Positions 31,219-38,990 of a stretch of 47,323 nt of DNA are shown here, piece by piece. The position numbers and the translations under genes are program-made. The stretch lies in NCBI GenBank assembly GCA_016869375.1, contig VGEH01000014.1, positions 1-47,323 of the forward strand, read 5' to 3'. Each line of letters opens with the position of its first letter. The stretch's first letter is position 1. This DNA is from Alphaproteobacteria bacterium (GTDB lineage Bacteria > Pseudomonadota > Alphaproteobacteria > SHVZ01). The notes beneath the pieces were generated by a model. It worked only from the letters and a program-made list of their open reading frames with translations, was not told the DNA's origin and made no database searches.

Positions 31219-31340
31219 CGTCCGATGATGGCATGGCGGCGAAAGACGAGGCAAATGAGCCGAAAGGAGGGGGTATTGCCGAGCGTGAGATCAGACCTCA
31301 ACTAGGGCTATGATGCACCTGCGCAAGCGAGGACAGGACG

Positions 31341-31742
31341 ATGAGCGACGATAGCGTGACCAAGAGCGAGGCCGAGTGGCGGCACTGCCTGACGCCCGAG
31401 CAGTTCCGCGTGCTCCGCGAGCGCGGCACCGAGCGCGCCGGAACGAGCCCGCTCGATCGTGAGAAGCGCGAGGGCACGTTCCGTTGCGCCGCCTGCGGGC
31501 TGGACCTCTTCTCCTCGGAGGCGAAGTTCAACAGCGGCACCGGCTGGCCGAGCTTCTTCGCGCCGCTCGACGATGCGGTCGCGACCCAGGAAGACACCGC
31601 CTACGGCATGCGCCGGGTCGAGGTTCATTGCCGGCGCTGCGGCGGGCATCTGGGCCATGTCTTTCCTGACGGACCGGAGCCGACCGGTCTTCGCTACTGC
31701 ATGAACGGCGTGTCGCTGAGCTTCGAGCCCAAGGCGGGATGA
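31341..31742 (+). CDS. msrB: Peptide methionine-(R)-S-oxide reductase MsrB
   Basis: A 133-residue MsrB. Catalytic Cys120 in RYCMNG; structural zinc ligands Cys49, Cys52 (CAAC) and Cys97, Cys100 (CRRC); substrate block SGTGWPSFF (65-73). No signal peptide, so cytoplasmic repair of R-methionine sulfoxide. Its TGA overlaps the tldD start (ATGATG), making it first of a four-gene coupled operon, which is unusual company for msrB. Confidence 0.93.
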   Translation: MSDDSVTKSEAEWRHCLTPEQFRVLRERGTERAGTSPLDREKREGTFRCAACGLDLFSSEAKFNSGTGWPSFFAPLDDAVATQEDTAYGMRRVEVHCRRCGGHLGHVFPDGPEPTGLRYCMNGVSLSFEPKAG

Positions 31743-33334
31743 TGGCCCCTGGCTTCGGGCGGCGGCGTTTCCTTCACGGTGCGGGCTGCGCGGCCTGCGC
31801 CGCTGCCGGTGTGTCCTGGCTCGGCCGGGCCTCGTCGGCATCGGCGGTCGCCAGCTTCGGGACTCTCGACGGTGCCGCGCGCGAACGGCTGGCCGAGATG
31901 GCGATGGATCTCGCCGCCAAGGCCGGCGCCAGCTACGCCGACTTAAGGATCTCGCGGAGCCGCTGGCAGGGGGTGCGCGTGCGCGACGGGCGCGTCGAGA
32001 ACCCCTACGACTCGACGGGCGTCGGTTTCGGCCTGCGCCTGCTTGTCGACGGCTATTGGGGATTTGCCAGCGCCGATATCGTCGACGAAGCCCATATCCG
32101 CGCGGTCGCGGCGGAGGCGGCGGCGAACGCCGGGGCGCTTCGCGGGCTCGGCATCGAGCCGGTGGTCCTCGAGAGGCTGGAAGCGCATCGCGACAGCTGG
32201 ACGATGCCGATGCAGCGCGACCCGTTCGAGGTGCCGACGGCGGAGAAGGTCCGGCTTCTCTCGACGATCGACAAGGCGGCGAAGGAAGCCGGCGCGAGCT
32301 TCGCCACGGCCTCGGCCGATGCGGTGAAGGAGGAGCGGTTCTTCGCCAGCAGCGTCGGCTCGAGGATCGAGCAGGCGCGCGTGCGGCTGGGACCGGGCTT
32401 CTCCGTCACAATCGTCGAGGGCGGCCGCTTCTCCTCCTGCGACAGCCTGGTCACCGGCCGTGCCGCCGGTTGGGAATATGTCGAGGGCCTGCCGCTCGCC
32501 GAGGAGGCGGAGACGGCCGCCCGCCAGGCGCGCGAGAAGCTCTCGGCGAAGCCGGTGGTGCCAGGCATCTACGATCTCGTCGTCGACTCCACGGCGATGT
32601 TCCTGCCGGTGCACGAGACCATCGGACATTCGACCGAGCTCGATCGCGTGCTGGGATGGGAGGCCGGATATGCCGGCACCTCCTTCATCAAGCCCGATCA
32701 GCGCGGCAGCCTTCGTATCGGCAGCCCGCTGATGAACATCGTCGCCGACCGGACGCTCGACGGCGCCTTCGGCACCATCGCCTATGACGATGACGGCGTG
32801 AAATGCAGCGGCCGCGAATTCACCATCATCGAGCGCGGCATCCTCAAGAACTTCCAGATGGCGATCGGCCAGGCGCATCTGATCGGCGAGAGCCGCTCCA
32901 ATGCCTGCGCCTATGCCGGCAGTCCTTCCTCGTTCCCGATCCAGCGCATGCCCAACATCTCGATGGTCCCCAACCCGGAGCCGAGCTCGCTCGCCGACCT
33001 CATCGCCGGCGTCGAGGATGGGATCTACGTCGTCGGGCGCGGCAGCTTCTCGATCGACCAGCAGCGCCAGAACTTCCAGTTCGGCGGCCAGCTCTTCTAC
33101 GAGATCAAGAACGGCAAGCTGGGACCGATGCTGCGCGACGTCGTCTGGCAGGGCCGCACGCCAAGCTTCTGGGGCTCGCTCGACGGGCTCGGGGACCGCT
33201 CGACCTATTCGCTCGAGAGCCACTTCAATTGCGGCAAGGGCGAGCCGGGGCAATCCGCGCCAGTCTCCTCCGGCACGGTCGCGGCGCGATTCCGCAAGGT
33301 CACCGTGCTCAATACCAACAGCGCCGGGCTCTGA
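31739..33334 (+). CDS. TldD-family metalloprotease with twin-arginine signal
   Basis: A 531-residue TldD homologue. The zinc motif HETIGH (His292, Glu293, His297) and the C-terminal beta domain (IERGILKNFQMAIGQAHLIG, SNACAYAGSPSSFPIQRMPN) are present. Unlike cytoplasmic E. coli TldD, the N-terminus GRRRFLHGAGCAACAAAGVS is a Tat-type signal with a hydrophobic core ending near ASSASA, implying export of a folded, zinc-loaded protein. Starts at 31739 and 31742 are both possible. Its stop overlaps the tldE start (TGATG). TldD/E heterodimers process peptides such as microcin precursors and degrade unfolded peptides; the target here is unknown. Confidence 0.85.
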   Translation: MMAPGFGRRRFLHGAGCAACAAAGVSWLGRASSASAVASFGTLDGAARERLAEMAMDLAAKAGASYADLRISRSRWQGVRVRDGRVENPYDSTGVGFGLRLLVDGYWGFASADIVDEAHIRAVAAEAAANAGALRGLGIEPVVLERLEAHRDSWTMPMQRDPFEVPTAEKVRLLSTIDKAAKEAGASFATASADAVKEERFFASSVGSRIEQARVRLGPGFSVTIVEGGRFSSCDSLVTGRAAGWEYVEGLPLAEEAETAARQAREKLSAKPVVPGIYDLVVDSTAMFLPVHETIGHSTELDRVLGWEAGYAGTSFIKPDQRGSLRIGSPLMNIVADRTLDGAFGTIAYDDDGVKCSGREFTIIERGILKNFQMAIGQAHLIGESRSNACAYAGSPSSFPIQRMPNISMVPNPEPSSLADLIAGVEDGIYVVGRGSFSIDQQRQNFQFGGQLFYEIKNGKLGPMLRDVVWQGRTPSFWGSLDGLGDRSTYSLESHFNCGKGEPGQSAPVSSGTVAARFRKVTVLNTNSAGL

Positions 33335-34653
33335 TGCTGCTGAGCGAAGACGAGGCCATTGCCGTCGCGCGCAAGGCGCTCTCCTTCGCGAAGTCGCCGG
33401 CGTGCCGCGTCCGCATCGACGGAAGCATCAGCCGCAACCTCCGCATCGCCTCCCGCGGCGGCGCCACCAACGGCACCGGCGGGGGCGCCTGGCTGTCGGT
33501 CACCGCGATCGACGGCAAGCGCGCCGGCTCGGCCTCGGCCAACGCCTTCGACGAGGCGACGCTCGCCCGCGTGGTCGCGGAAGCCGAGGCTGCCGCGGCC
33601 TCGGTCCCGGAGAATCCGGAAGTCGGCCCGCCGCTCGGGCGGCAGGCCTATCCGACCAGCAGCAACCACGCCGAAGCGACGGCCAAGCTCACCACTGCGG
33701 GGCTCGCCGATCTTCTGCGGCCGGTCGTCGAGGGCGCGCGCCGGGCGGATGTGGACTATGCCGCCTTCACCCAGTCGACGGAGTCGTGGCGCGTGCTCGC
33801 GACCAGCCGCGGCGCCATCGGCTATGACCGCGCGACGCGGATCAACTGGACCATGACCGCACGCAACCGGCGCGGCACCTGGTCCGGATGGGCAGGCGCC
33901 GACGAGGTCGATGTCGCGCGCATCGATGCCGCGGCGCTGGCGGAGACCGCGATCGAGAAGGCGCTCGCCACGCCCGACCCGATCACGCTCGAGCCCGGGA
34001 AATACGTGGCGCTGCTGGAGCCGACGGTGGTCGGCGAGGCGGTGAGCTGGCTGATGGGGGCGTTCAACGACCGGCCCGTCGCCGAAGGCCGGAGCCCGTT
34101 CTCGGGCAAGACGCTGACCGACCGGCTCTTCGACCGCCGCATCACCATCGTCTCCGATCCGGCTCATCCGGTCGCGCCCAGCGCTCCCTTCGACGGCGAG
34201 GGTGTGCCTGTCCGTGCAACGACCTGGGTCGAGGATGGCGTCATCAGGAATCTCGCCCGCGACCGCGCCTGGGCAACGAAGACCGGTCGCTATCCTCTGC
34301 CGCTGCCGGGCGCCTACGCGATGCAGAGCGGGCCGGATACCACGGCGGACATGATCCGCTCGGTCGAGCGCGGCATCCTGGTCACCCGGCTCTGGTACAT
34401 CCGCGACGTGGACTGGCGGACGATGCTGTTCACCGGCCTGACGCGCGACGGCACCTTCCTCATCGAGAACGGCAGGATCGCGCGGCCGATCGCCAATTTC
34501 CGCATCAACGAGAGCCCGCTCTCGATCCTCGACAAGGTGATCGCCATCGGCTCGTCACGGCGCGTGCGCCTGTCGGAGTCGGGCGCAGTGGTCAGCGCGC
34601 CGCCGCTGCTGGTGAAGGATTTCAACTGCACCTCGGTCTCGCCGGCCGTGTGA
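33334..34653 (+). CDS. TldE/PmbA-family partner protease subunit
   Basis: A 439-residue TldE (PmbA) homologue: N-terminal alpha/beta domain with RIASRGGATNGTGGGAWLSV and C-terminal beta barrel (IRSVERGILVTRLWYIRDVD, DGTFLIENGRIARPIANFRI). As expected for TldE it has no HExxxH and would serve as the non-catalytic half of the TldD-TldE cavity protease. No signal peptide is visible, so it would need to travel with Tat-targeted TldD or act in a different compartment. ATG at 33334 shares its A with the tldD stop, and its TGA overlaps the next start. Confidence 0.85.
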   Translation: MLLSEDEAIAVARKALSFAKSPACRVRIDGSISRNLRIASRGGATNGTGGGAWLSVTAIDGKRAGSASANAFDEATLARVVAEAEAAAASVPENPEVGPPLGRQAYPTSSNHAEATAKLTTAGLADLLRPVVEGARRADVDYAAFTQSTESWRVLATSRGAIGYDRATRINWTMTARNRRGTWSGWAGADEVDVARIDAAALAETAIEKALATPDPITLEPGKYVALLEPTVVGEAVSWLMGAFNDRPVAEGRSPFSGKTLTDRLFDRRITIVSDPAHPVAPSAPFDGEGVPVRATTWVEDGVIRNLARDRAWATKTGRYPLPLPGAYAMQSGPDTTADMIRSVERGILVTRLWYIRDVDWRTMLFTGLTRDGTFLIENGRIARPIANFRINESPLSILDKVIAIGSSRRVRLSESGAVVSAPPLLVKDFNCTSVSPAV

Positions 34654-35420
34654 TGCATCCGCCTGATCGTATCGTCTGCCTGACCGAGGAGACGGTCGAG
34701 ACGCTCTATCTCCTGGGCGAGCAGGATCGCATCGTCGGTATCTCGGGCTATGTCGTGCGCCCGCCGGAGGCGCGTCGCGAGAAGCCGCGCGTCTCTGCCT
34801 TCACCTCCGCCGACACGGAAAAGATCCTCAAGCTCGAGCCCGACCTCGTGCTGGCCTTCTCCGATCTGCAGGCCGACATCGTCGCCGAGCTGATCCGCCG
34901 CGGCATCGCCGTGCACGCCTTCAACCAGCGCACAATCGCAGGGATCCTCGACATGATCAGGATGCTTTCGGCGATGGTCGGCGCGACGGAACGCGGCGAG
35001 GCGCTGGCCGCGCGCCTCGCCGGCAATGTCGAAACGGCCCGCGCCCGCGCCTCGCCGTCGCGCCCGCGCGTCTACTTCGAGGAATGGGACGAGCCGATGA
35101 TCTCGGGCATCGGCTGGGTCTCTGAGCTCATCGAAGCCGCCGGCGGCACCGACATCTTCGCCGACCGCGCCGGCGGACGCTCGGCGAAGCAGCGCTTCGT
35201 CACTCCCGAGGAGGTCATCGAGCGCGCCCCCGACATCATCATCGGCTCCTGGTGCGGAAAGAAGTTCCGGCCGGAGAAGGTGAGGGCGCGCCCCGGCTTC
35301 GACCGCATCCCGGCGGTCGCATCGGGCCGCCTCCACGAGATCAAGTCCCCGCTGATCCTCCAGCCCGGCCCCGCGGCGCTCACCGACGGTCTCGCGGCGC
35401 TGGAGCGGATCATTCGCTAA
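34653..35420 (+). CDS. BtuF-like helical-backbone binding protein without signal peptide
   Basis: A 255-residue class III (cobalamin/ferric-siderophore type) binding-protein fold: RIVCLTEETVETLYLLGEQDRIVGISGY, KPRVSAFTSADTEKILKLEPDLVLAF, and the C-terminal DIIIGSWCGKKF block. Such proteins are normally periplasmic, but here the protein begins MHPPDRIVCL with no signal sequence, and no permease or ATPase is nearby. The start overlaps the tldE stop (TGATG), so its position is secure. It may bind a corrinoid or metal chelate in the cytoplasm. It overlaps the convergent Ntn-hydrolase gene by 11 bases. Confidence 0.8.
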   Translation: MHPPDRIVCLTEETVETLYLLGEQDRIVGISGYVVRPPEARREKPRVSAFTSADTEKILKLEPDLVLAFSDLQADIVAELIRRGIAVHAFNQRTIAGILDMIRMLSAMVGATERGEALAARLAGNVETARARASPSRPRVYFEEWDEPMISGIGWVSELIEAAGGTDIFADRAGGRSAKQRFVTPEEVIERAPDIIIGSWCGKKFRPEKVRARPGFDRIPAVASGRLHEIKSPLILQPGPAALTDGLAALERIIR

Positions 35421-36414
35421 GAACGTCGTCCCCCGTTGTTGAAGAGTTCGCGGGGCGCTTGGCGAGAAAACGATGTCTCGCCTCAAGCCAGTCGTCGAAC
35501 CGCTGATTGCCGATCAGCTGAGCAGAATCGATCTCCCACGGACACCGAAGCTCGATACGTTTTCCTGTCGTTCTGTTCGTCTGAATCCAGCGTTTCTGCT
35601 GGCTATCAAAGGTAAGCGCTAGCTTCACGGAATCCGTTCCGTAGACGTGACCCAGGCAGGCTAGGCCGCGGAGATCCAGCTTGATGCAAGGATACATTCC
35701 GCCAACGCTGTCGAGGTCAGTCGATCCGACGAAGCGGCCAACGGCGTCGGTGAGGCCCATCATCGCCATGAAGTCGGAGAAGGGATCGCCAGCAATGATC
35801 CAGTCTGCTTCTGCCGCGATCTCCCGGCTTGCGCCGCCGCCTGAGCCGATGGTGCAGAAGGTGAGAGACGGGTACTCGCGAAGCTCAAAGTCAGGTGCCG
35901 CCATAGTCGCCAGTATGCCGCGCGCTGTGCCGTCGATGCGCACAGTCTTGACCTCTGGCGGTGTCATCAGCACCCTCATGAAGACGTCTGGAACGCAATC
36001 GCGATGCCATGTTCCTTGCTTGGTCGCGATCGACGTTACGATCTCCGCCACCTTCGACCGCTCCACAATGTTCGGCCGATCACGCATCGTCGCGCCGATC
36101 ATGAAGTGGATCTGACGATGACCATGCATTCGAGCGAAGATCGAGTAGAGCTTGCGGGTAACCCGAGGCAGCCACCGCAGAAGCGTGATCGGGTCTGCGC
36201 GCCGGAGCTTTCTCGATGAGTGCAGGATTTGGGGAATGATAAAGGCGGCGGCGGCCACGTCGCCCGAGAAACCGATCGCCATCCAAGAGGCGATGGGCAA
36301 CAGCTTTTGTGCAACGTCGAAGTGCCCGTCTTCACCCTGGCGGGTGACGGTCACACGACTGTCGGCCAGTAGCATGACCCCGTTGAGCAGGCTAACGCCC
36401 GCTATAATCGTCAC
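35410..36414 (-). CDS. Stand-alone proteasome-beta/HslV-like Ntn hydrolase
   Basis: A 334-residue protein starting (M)TIIAGVSLLNGVMLLADSRVT. After removal of Met the nucleophile would be Thr1, with Asp17 at exactly the proteasome spacing and Lys36 near the Lys33 position, followed by GFSGD. Further on, TIGSGGGASREIAAEAD and GLTDAVGRFVGSTDLDSVGG match the GSG (Ser129) and D-x-x-SGG (Asp166/Ser169) elements of proteasome-type beta subunits. The C-terminal ~80 residues are additional. GTG start at 36414 with AAGGG upstream. No HslU, ARC/Mpa or Pup genes nearby; lower GC content than its neighbours suggests transfer. Substrate and assembly are unknown. Confidence 0.7.
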   Translation of the reverse strand: MTIIAGVSLLNGVMLLADSRVTVTRQGEDGHFDVAQKLLPIASWMAIGFSGDVAAAAFIIPQILHSSRKLRRADPITLLRWLPRVTRKLYSIFARMHGHRQIHFMIGATMRDRPNIVERSKVAEIVTSIATKQGTWHRDCVPDVFMRVLMTPPEVKTVRIDGTARGILATMAAPDFELREYPSLTFCTIGSGGGASREIAAEADWIIAGDPFSDFMAMMGLTDAVGRFVGSTDLDSVGGMYPCIKLDLRGLACLGHVYGTDSVKLALTFDSQQKRWIQTNRTTGKRIELRCPWEIDSAQLIGNQRFDDWLEARHRFLAKRPANSSTTGDDVLSE

Positions 36415-36491
36415 GTCTGCGCCCTTCTATGGTGTCGATTGGAATATAGACCCGCGTAGGTAGTTAGCAATCGCCGAGCCGTCACGATCGT

Positions 36492-37077
36492 TCACCCCTC
36501 CGGCAGCGAGTCCTTGTCGACGTAGAGCGTGCAGGCGGGATGCGTGCGGAGCGCGGTCGCCGGGCAGGCTTCGCCGATCGGGTCGTTGAGCGTGCGGCGC
36601 ACGGCGTCCCGCTTCATCGGGCCGGGGATGACGCAGAACATGCGGTCTGAGCGGAGCAGGCGAGGAATGGTGAGCGTCAGGGCGGTGCGCGGCACGTCCT
36701 CAAGGCGGGGAAGCCGCCATCGGCGTGCTGCTGCTGGCGGCAGACCGGGTCGAGCTGGGCCATCTTCAATGTCGACCGGATCGGTGAAATCGGCGACCGG
36801 CGGGTCGTTGAAGGCGAGATGCCCGTTCACGCCGATTCCCAGGCAGACGATGTCCAATGGCGCCGCGGCGAGCAGGCGCGTGTAGTCGCGGATGCAGCTC
36901 TCGACGCCAAGCCCCGGCAGCATCAGGTGGACCCGGCCGATCGGCACGCGGTCGAACAGCACGCGCTCCAGCTACGGCCCGAAGCGCTGCGGCGCGATAG
37001 CCCGCAGCGTGGGGTACTCGTCCATGTGGAAGGCGGCGACCCGGCCCATCTCGGCTCGGGTCGGGAAGCGTCTGGTG
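36492..37077 (-). pseudogene. Glucosamine-6-phosphate deaminase (NagB)-like pseudogene
   Basis: Minus-strand reading from ~37077 gives FPTRAEMGRVAAFHMDEYPTL ... APQRFGP, a TAG (36974-36972), then LERVLFDRVPIG and the core PLDIVCLGIGVNGHLAFNDPP of sugar-phosphate isomerases. Near 36768 the frame slips: the expected KMAQLDPVCRQQQHADGGF is encoded one frame over, and a second slip near 36707-36722 returns to LPRLEDVPRTALTLTIPRLL, ending SLPEG at 36492. The N-terminal ~40 residues are missing. One nonsense codon, two compensating frameshifts and a 5' truncation make this a true pseudogene. Confidence 0.75.
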
Positions 37078-37111
37078 TCGATGGCTGGCTTCTTAAGGTT
37101 CTTTGCAGCTT

Positions 37112-37139
37112 TTGGCACACAACGCCTTGTTTCTACAAT
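37112..37139 (+). promoter_or_regulatory. Putative sigma-70 promoter of ppx-rlmE
   Basis: TTGGCA (37112-37117), a 16-base spacer, and TACAAT (37134-37139) form the best housekeeping-type promoter visible in the A/T-richer gap before ppx. It lies 120 bases upstream of the start codon. It also cuts into the 5' region where the nagB-like gene has lost its N-terminus. Confidence 0.45.
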
Positions 37140-37259
37140 CTATTGGGGATTCGCGAGAATTTCCTTGGGCCGGCCAAGATTGGTTCCCGGAATCGGCCGC
37201 CCCGGTTAGACTTTACAAATGTTGGTGAGTGTCGGGCGCAGCCGGGGGAGACCCCGGCG

Positions 37260-38276
37260 ATGAACTCCATCGAGGCCGACCTGAGGCCGGCGCCCGCCCG
37301 CGCGCCCGCCAAGCGCCGCGCGCCCACCTATGCCGCGCTCGATCTCGGCACCAACAATTGCCGCCTCCTCGTCGCCACGCCGGCGCCCGGCGGCTTCCGC
37401 GTCGTCGACGCCTTCTCGCGCATCGTCCGCCTGGGCGAGGGGATGGGGACGAGCGGCGTGCTCTCCGAGGCGGCGATGGCGCGCACCATCGACGCGCTCA
37501 AGGTCTGCGCCGCCAAGATCCGCCGCCAGGGCGTCACCCGCGCCCGCACCGTGGCGACCGAGGCCTGCCGCCGCGCCGCCAACTGCCAGGATTTCGTCGA
37601 GCGTGCCCGCGCCGCGACAGGCCTGACGCTCGAGATCATCTCCTCGGGCGAGGAAGCGCGGCTGTCGCTCACCGGCTGCGCGCCGCTGCTCGAGGCGTCG
37701 CGGCCCTGGGCCCTGGTCTTCGACATCGGCGGCGGCTCGACCGAGCTCTCCTGGGCGCGCGTGCGCGACGGCCGGCCCGAGGTCGCCGGCTGCGTCTCGC
37801 TGCCGCTCGGCGTGGTCACGCTGGGCGAGCGCTTCCCGCATGGCGCCGCGGGCGCGGACGCCTATCCGGACATGGTGGCCGAGGTCGATGCGATGCTCGC
37901 CCCCTTCGATGCCGAGCACGGTCTCTCGGCCGTCATGCGCGAGGGCGGCGTGCAGATGCTGGGCTCGTCGGGCACCGTCACCACGCTGGCAGGCGTGCAT
38001 CTCGATCTGCCGCGCTACGACCGCAACCGCGTCGACGGCTATCGGCTCGCCTTCGCCGCGGTCGAGGATGTGACGCGCCGCATCGCGGCGATGCCGGTCG
38101 CCGAGCGCGAGAAGCATCCCTGCATCGGGCGCGAGCGCGCCGATCTCGTGCTGGCGGGCTGCGCGATCCTGGAGGCGATCTGCAGGCGCTGGCCGGTCGG
38201 CACCGTGCGCGTCGCCGATCGCGGCGTGCGCGAAGGCATTCTGCTCGCGTTGATGGCGGAAGCAGGTCGGGCGTGA
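37260..38276 (+). CDS. Ppx/GppA-family exopolyphosphatase/pppGpp phosphohydrolase
   Basis: A 338-residue protein of the short Ppx/GppA type. ASKHA ATPase-fold motifs: ALDLGTNNCRLLVA (~24-37, phosphate 1), VFDIGGGSTELSW (~155-167, phosphate 2), with SSGEEARLSLTG and LGSSGTVTTLAG between and after. The long C-terminal HD domain of larger Ppx proteins is absent. ATG at 37260 follows GGGGGAG. It hydrolyses polyphosphate and/or pppGpp in the cytoplasm. Its stop overlaps the rlmE start (GTGA), a pairing I recall from other alphaproteobacteria. Confidence 0.9.
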   Translation: MNSIEADLRPAPARAPAKRRAPTYAALDLGTNNCRLLVATPAPGGFRVVDAFSRIVRLGEGMGTSGVLSEAAMARTIDALKVCAAKIRRQGVTRARTVATEACRRAANCQDFVERARAATGLTLEIISSGEEARLSLTGCAPLLEASRPWALVFDIGGGSTELSWARVRDGRPEVAGCVSLPLGVVTLGERFPHGAAGADAYPDMVAEVDAMLAPFDAEHGLSAVMREGGVQMLGSSGTVTTLAGVHLDLPRYDRNRVDGYRLAFAAVEDVTRRIAAMPVAEREKHPCIGRERADLVLAGCAILEAICRRWPVGTVRVADRGVREGILLALMAEAGRA

Positions 38277-38938
38277 CGGATTTCGGCGGCCGCCGTCAGA
38301 AGGCGGTGAAGGTCAAGACGGCCAAGGGCCGGACGACCTCGTCCAAGAAATGGCTTCAGCGCCAGCTCAACGATCCCTATGTCCACGAGGCCAAGCGCCA
38401 GGGCTGGCGCTCGCGCGCCGCCTTCAAGCTCGCCGATCTGAACGAGCGCTTCAAGATCGTGAAGAAGGGAGCGCGCGTCCTCGATCTCGGCGCCGCGCCG
38501 GGGGGCTGGACCCAGGTCGCGGCCGAGAAGGGGGCGAAGGTGGTCGCCGTCGACATCCTGGAGATGGCGCCGGTCGCCGGAGCCGAGATCCTGCAGCTCG
38601 ATTTCCTCGATTCGGCCGCACCCGAGACGATCCGCGCCGCCCTGGGGGGGCCGGTCGACGTGGTGCTCTCCGACATGGCGGCCCCGACCACCGGGCATGG
38701 CGCGACAGACCATATAAGGACTGTGGGATTGGCCGAGGCTGCCCTGGCCTTCGCCATCGAGGTGCTGGCCCCCGGCGGGGCCTTCGTCTGCAAGGTTTTC
38801 CAGGGCGGAGCCGAGAAGGAGATGCTGGCGATCCTGAAGCGCCGCTTCGCCCAGGTCCGCCATGCCAAGCCGCCCGCCTCTCGCAAGGAGAGCCCGGAAA
38901 CCTATCTGGTAGCCCAAGGTTTCCGCGACGCCCCTTGA
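38273..38938 (+). CDS. rlmE: 23S rRNA 2'-O-ribose methyltransferase RlmE (FtsJ/RrmJ)
   Basis: A 221-residue Rossmann-fold methyltransferase. SAM motif VLDLGAAPGGWTQVA (~65-79), acidic SDMAAPTTGH block (~137-146), and the K-D-K-E tetrad residues expected in RSRAAFKL (Lys), SDMA (Asp), CKVFQGG (Lys) and SPETY (Glu). Methylates U2552 of 23S rRNA late in ribosome assembly. The GTG start (38273) overlaps the ppx stop; the N-terminal ~30 residues are basic and rRNA-contacting. Confidence 0.93.
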   Translation: MTDFGGRRQKAVKVKTAKGRTTSSKKWLQRQLNDPYVHEAKRQGWRSRAAFKLADLNERFKIVKKGARVLDLGAAPGGWTQVAAEKGAKVVAVDILEMAPVAGAEILQLDFLDSAAPETIRAALGGPVDVVLSDMAAPTTGHGATDHIRTVGLAEAALAFAIEVLAPGGAFVCKVFQGGAEKEMLAILKRRFAQVRHAKPPASRKESPETYLVAQGFRDAP

Positions 38939-38990
38939 GCAAGTTTATTTCCCGTGGTATCTGGCGCCGCCTTAGCGGAAAGGAGCCCCT

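Noticed and set aside
31739..31800. TldD N-terminus as a lipoprotein signal (Cys within GAGCAAC)
   Set aside because: The Cys residues sit inside the hydrophobic core right after the twin arginines without a proper L-x-G/A-C lipobox at the cleavage region; a Tat signal explains the segment better.
38939..38990. A purine or SAM riboswitch before guaB
   Set aside because: The rlmE-guaB gap is only 52 bases and holds a plain ribosome binding site; there is no room for a known aptamer.
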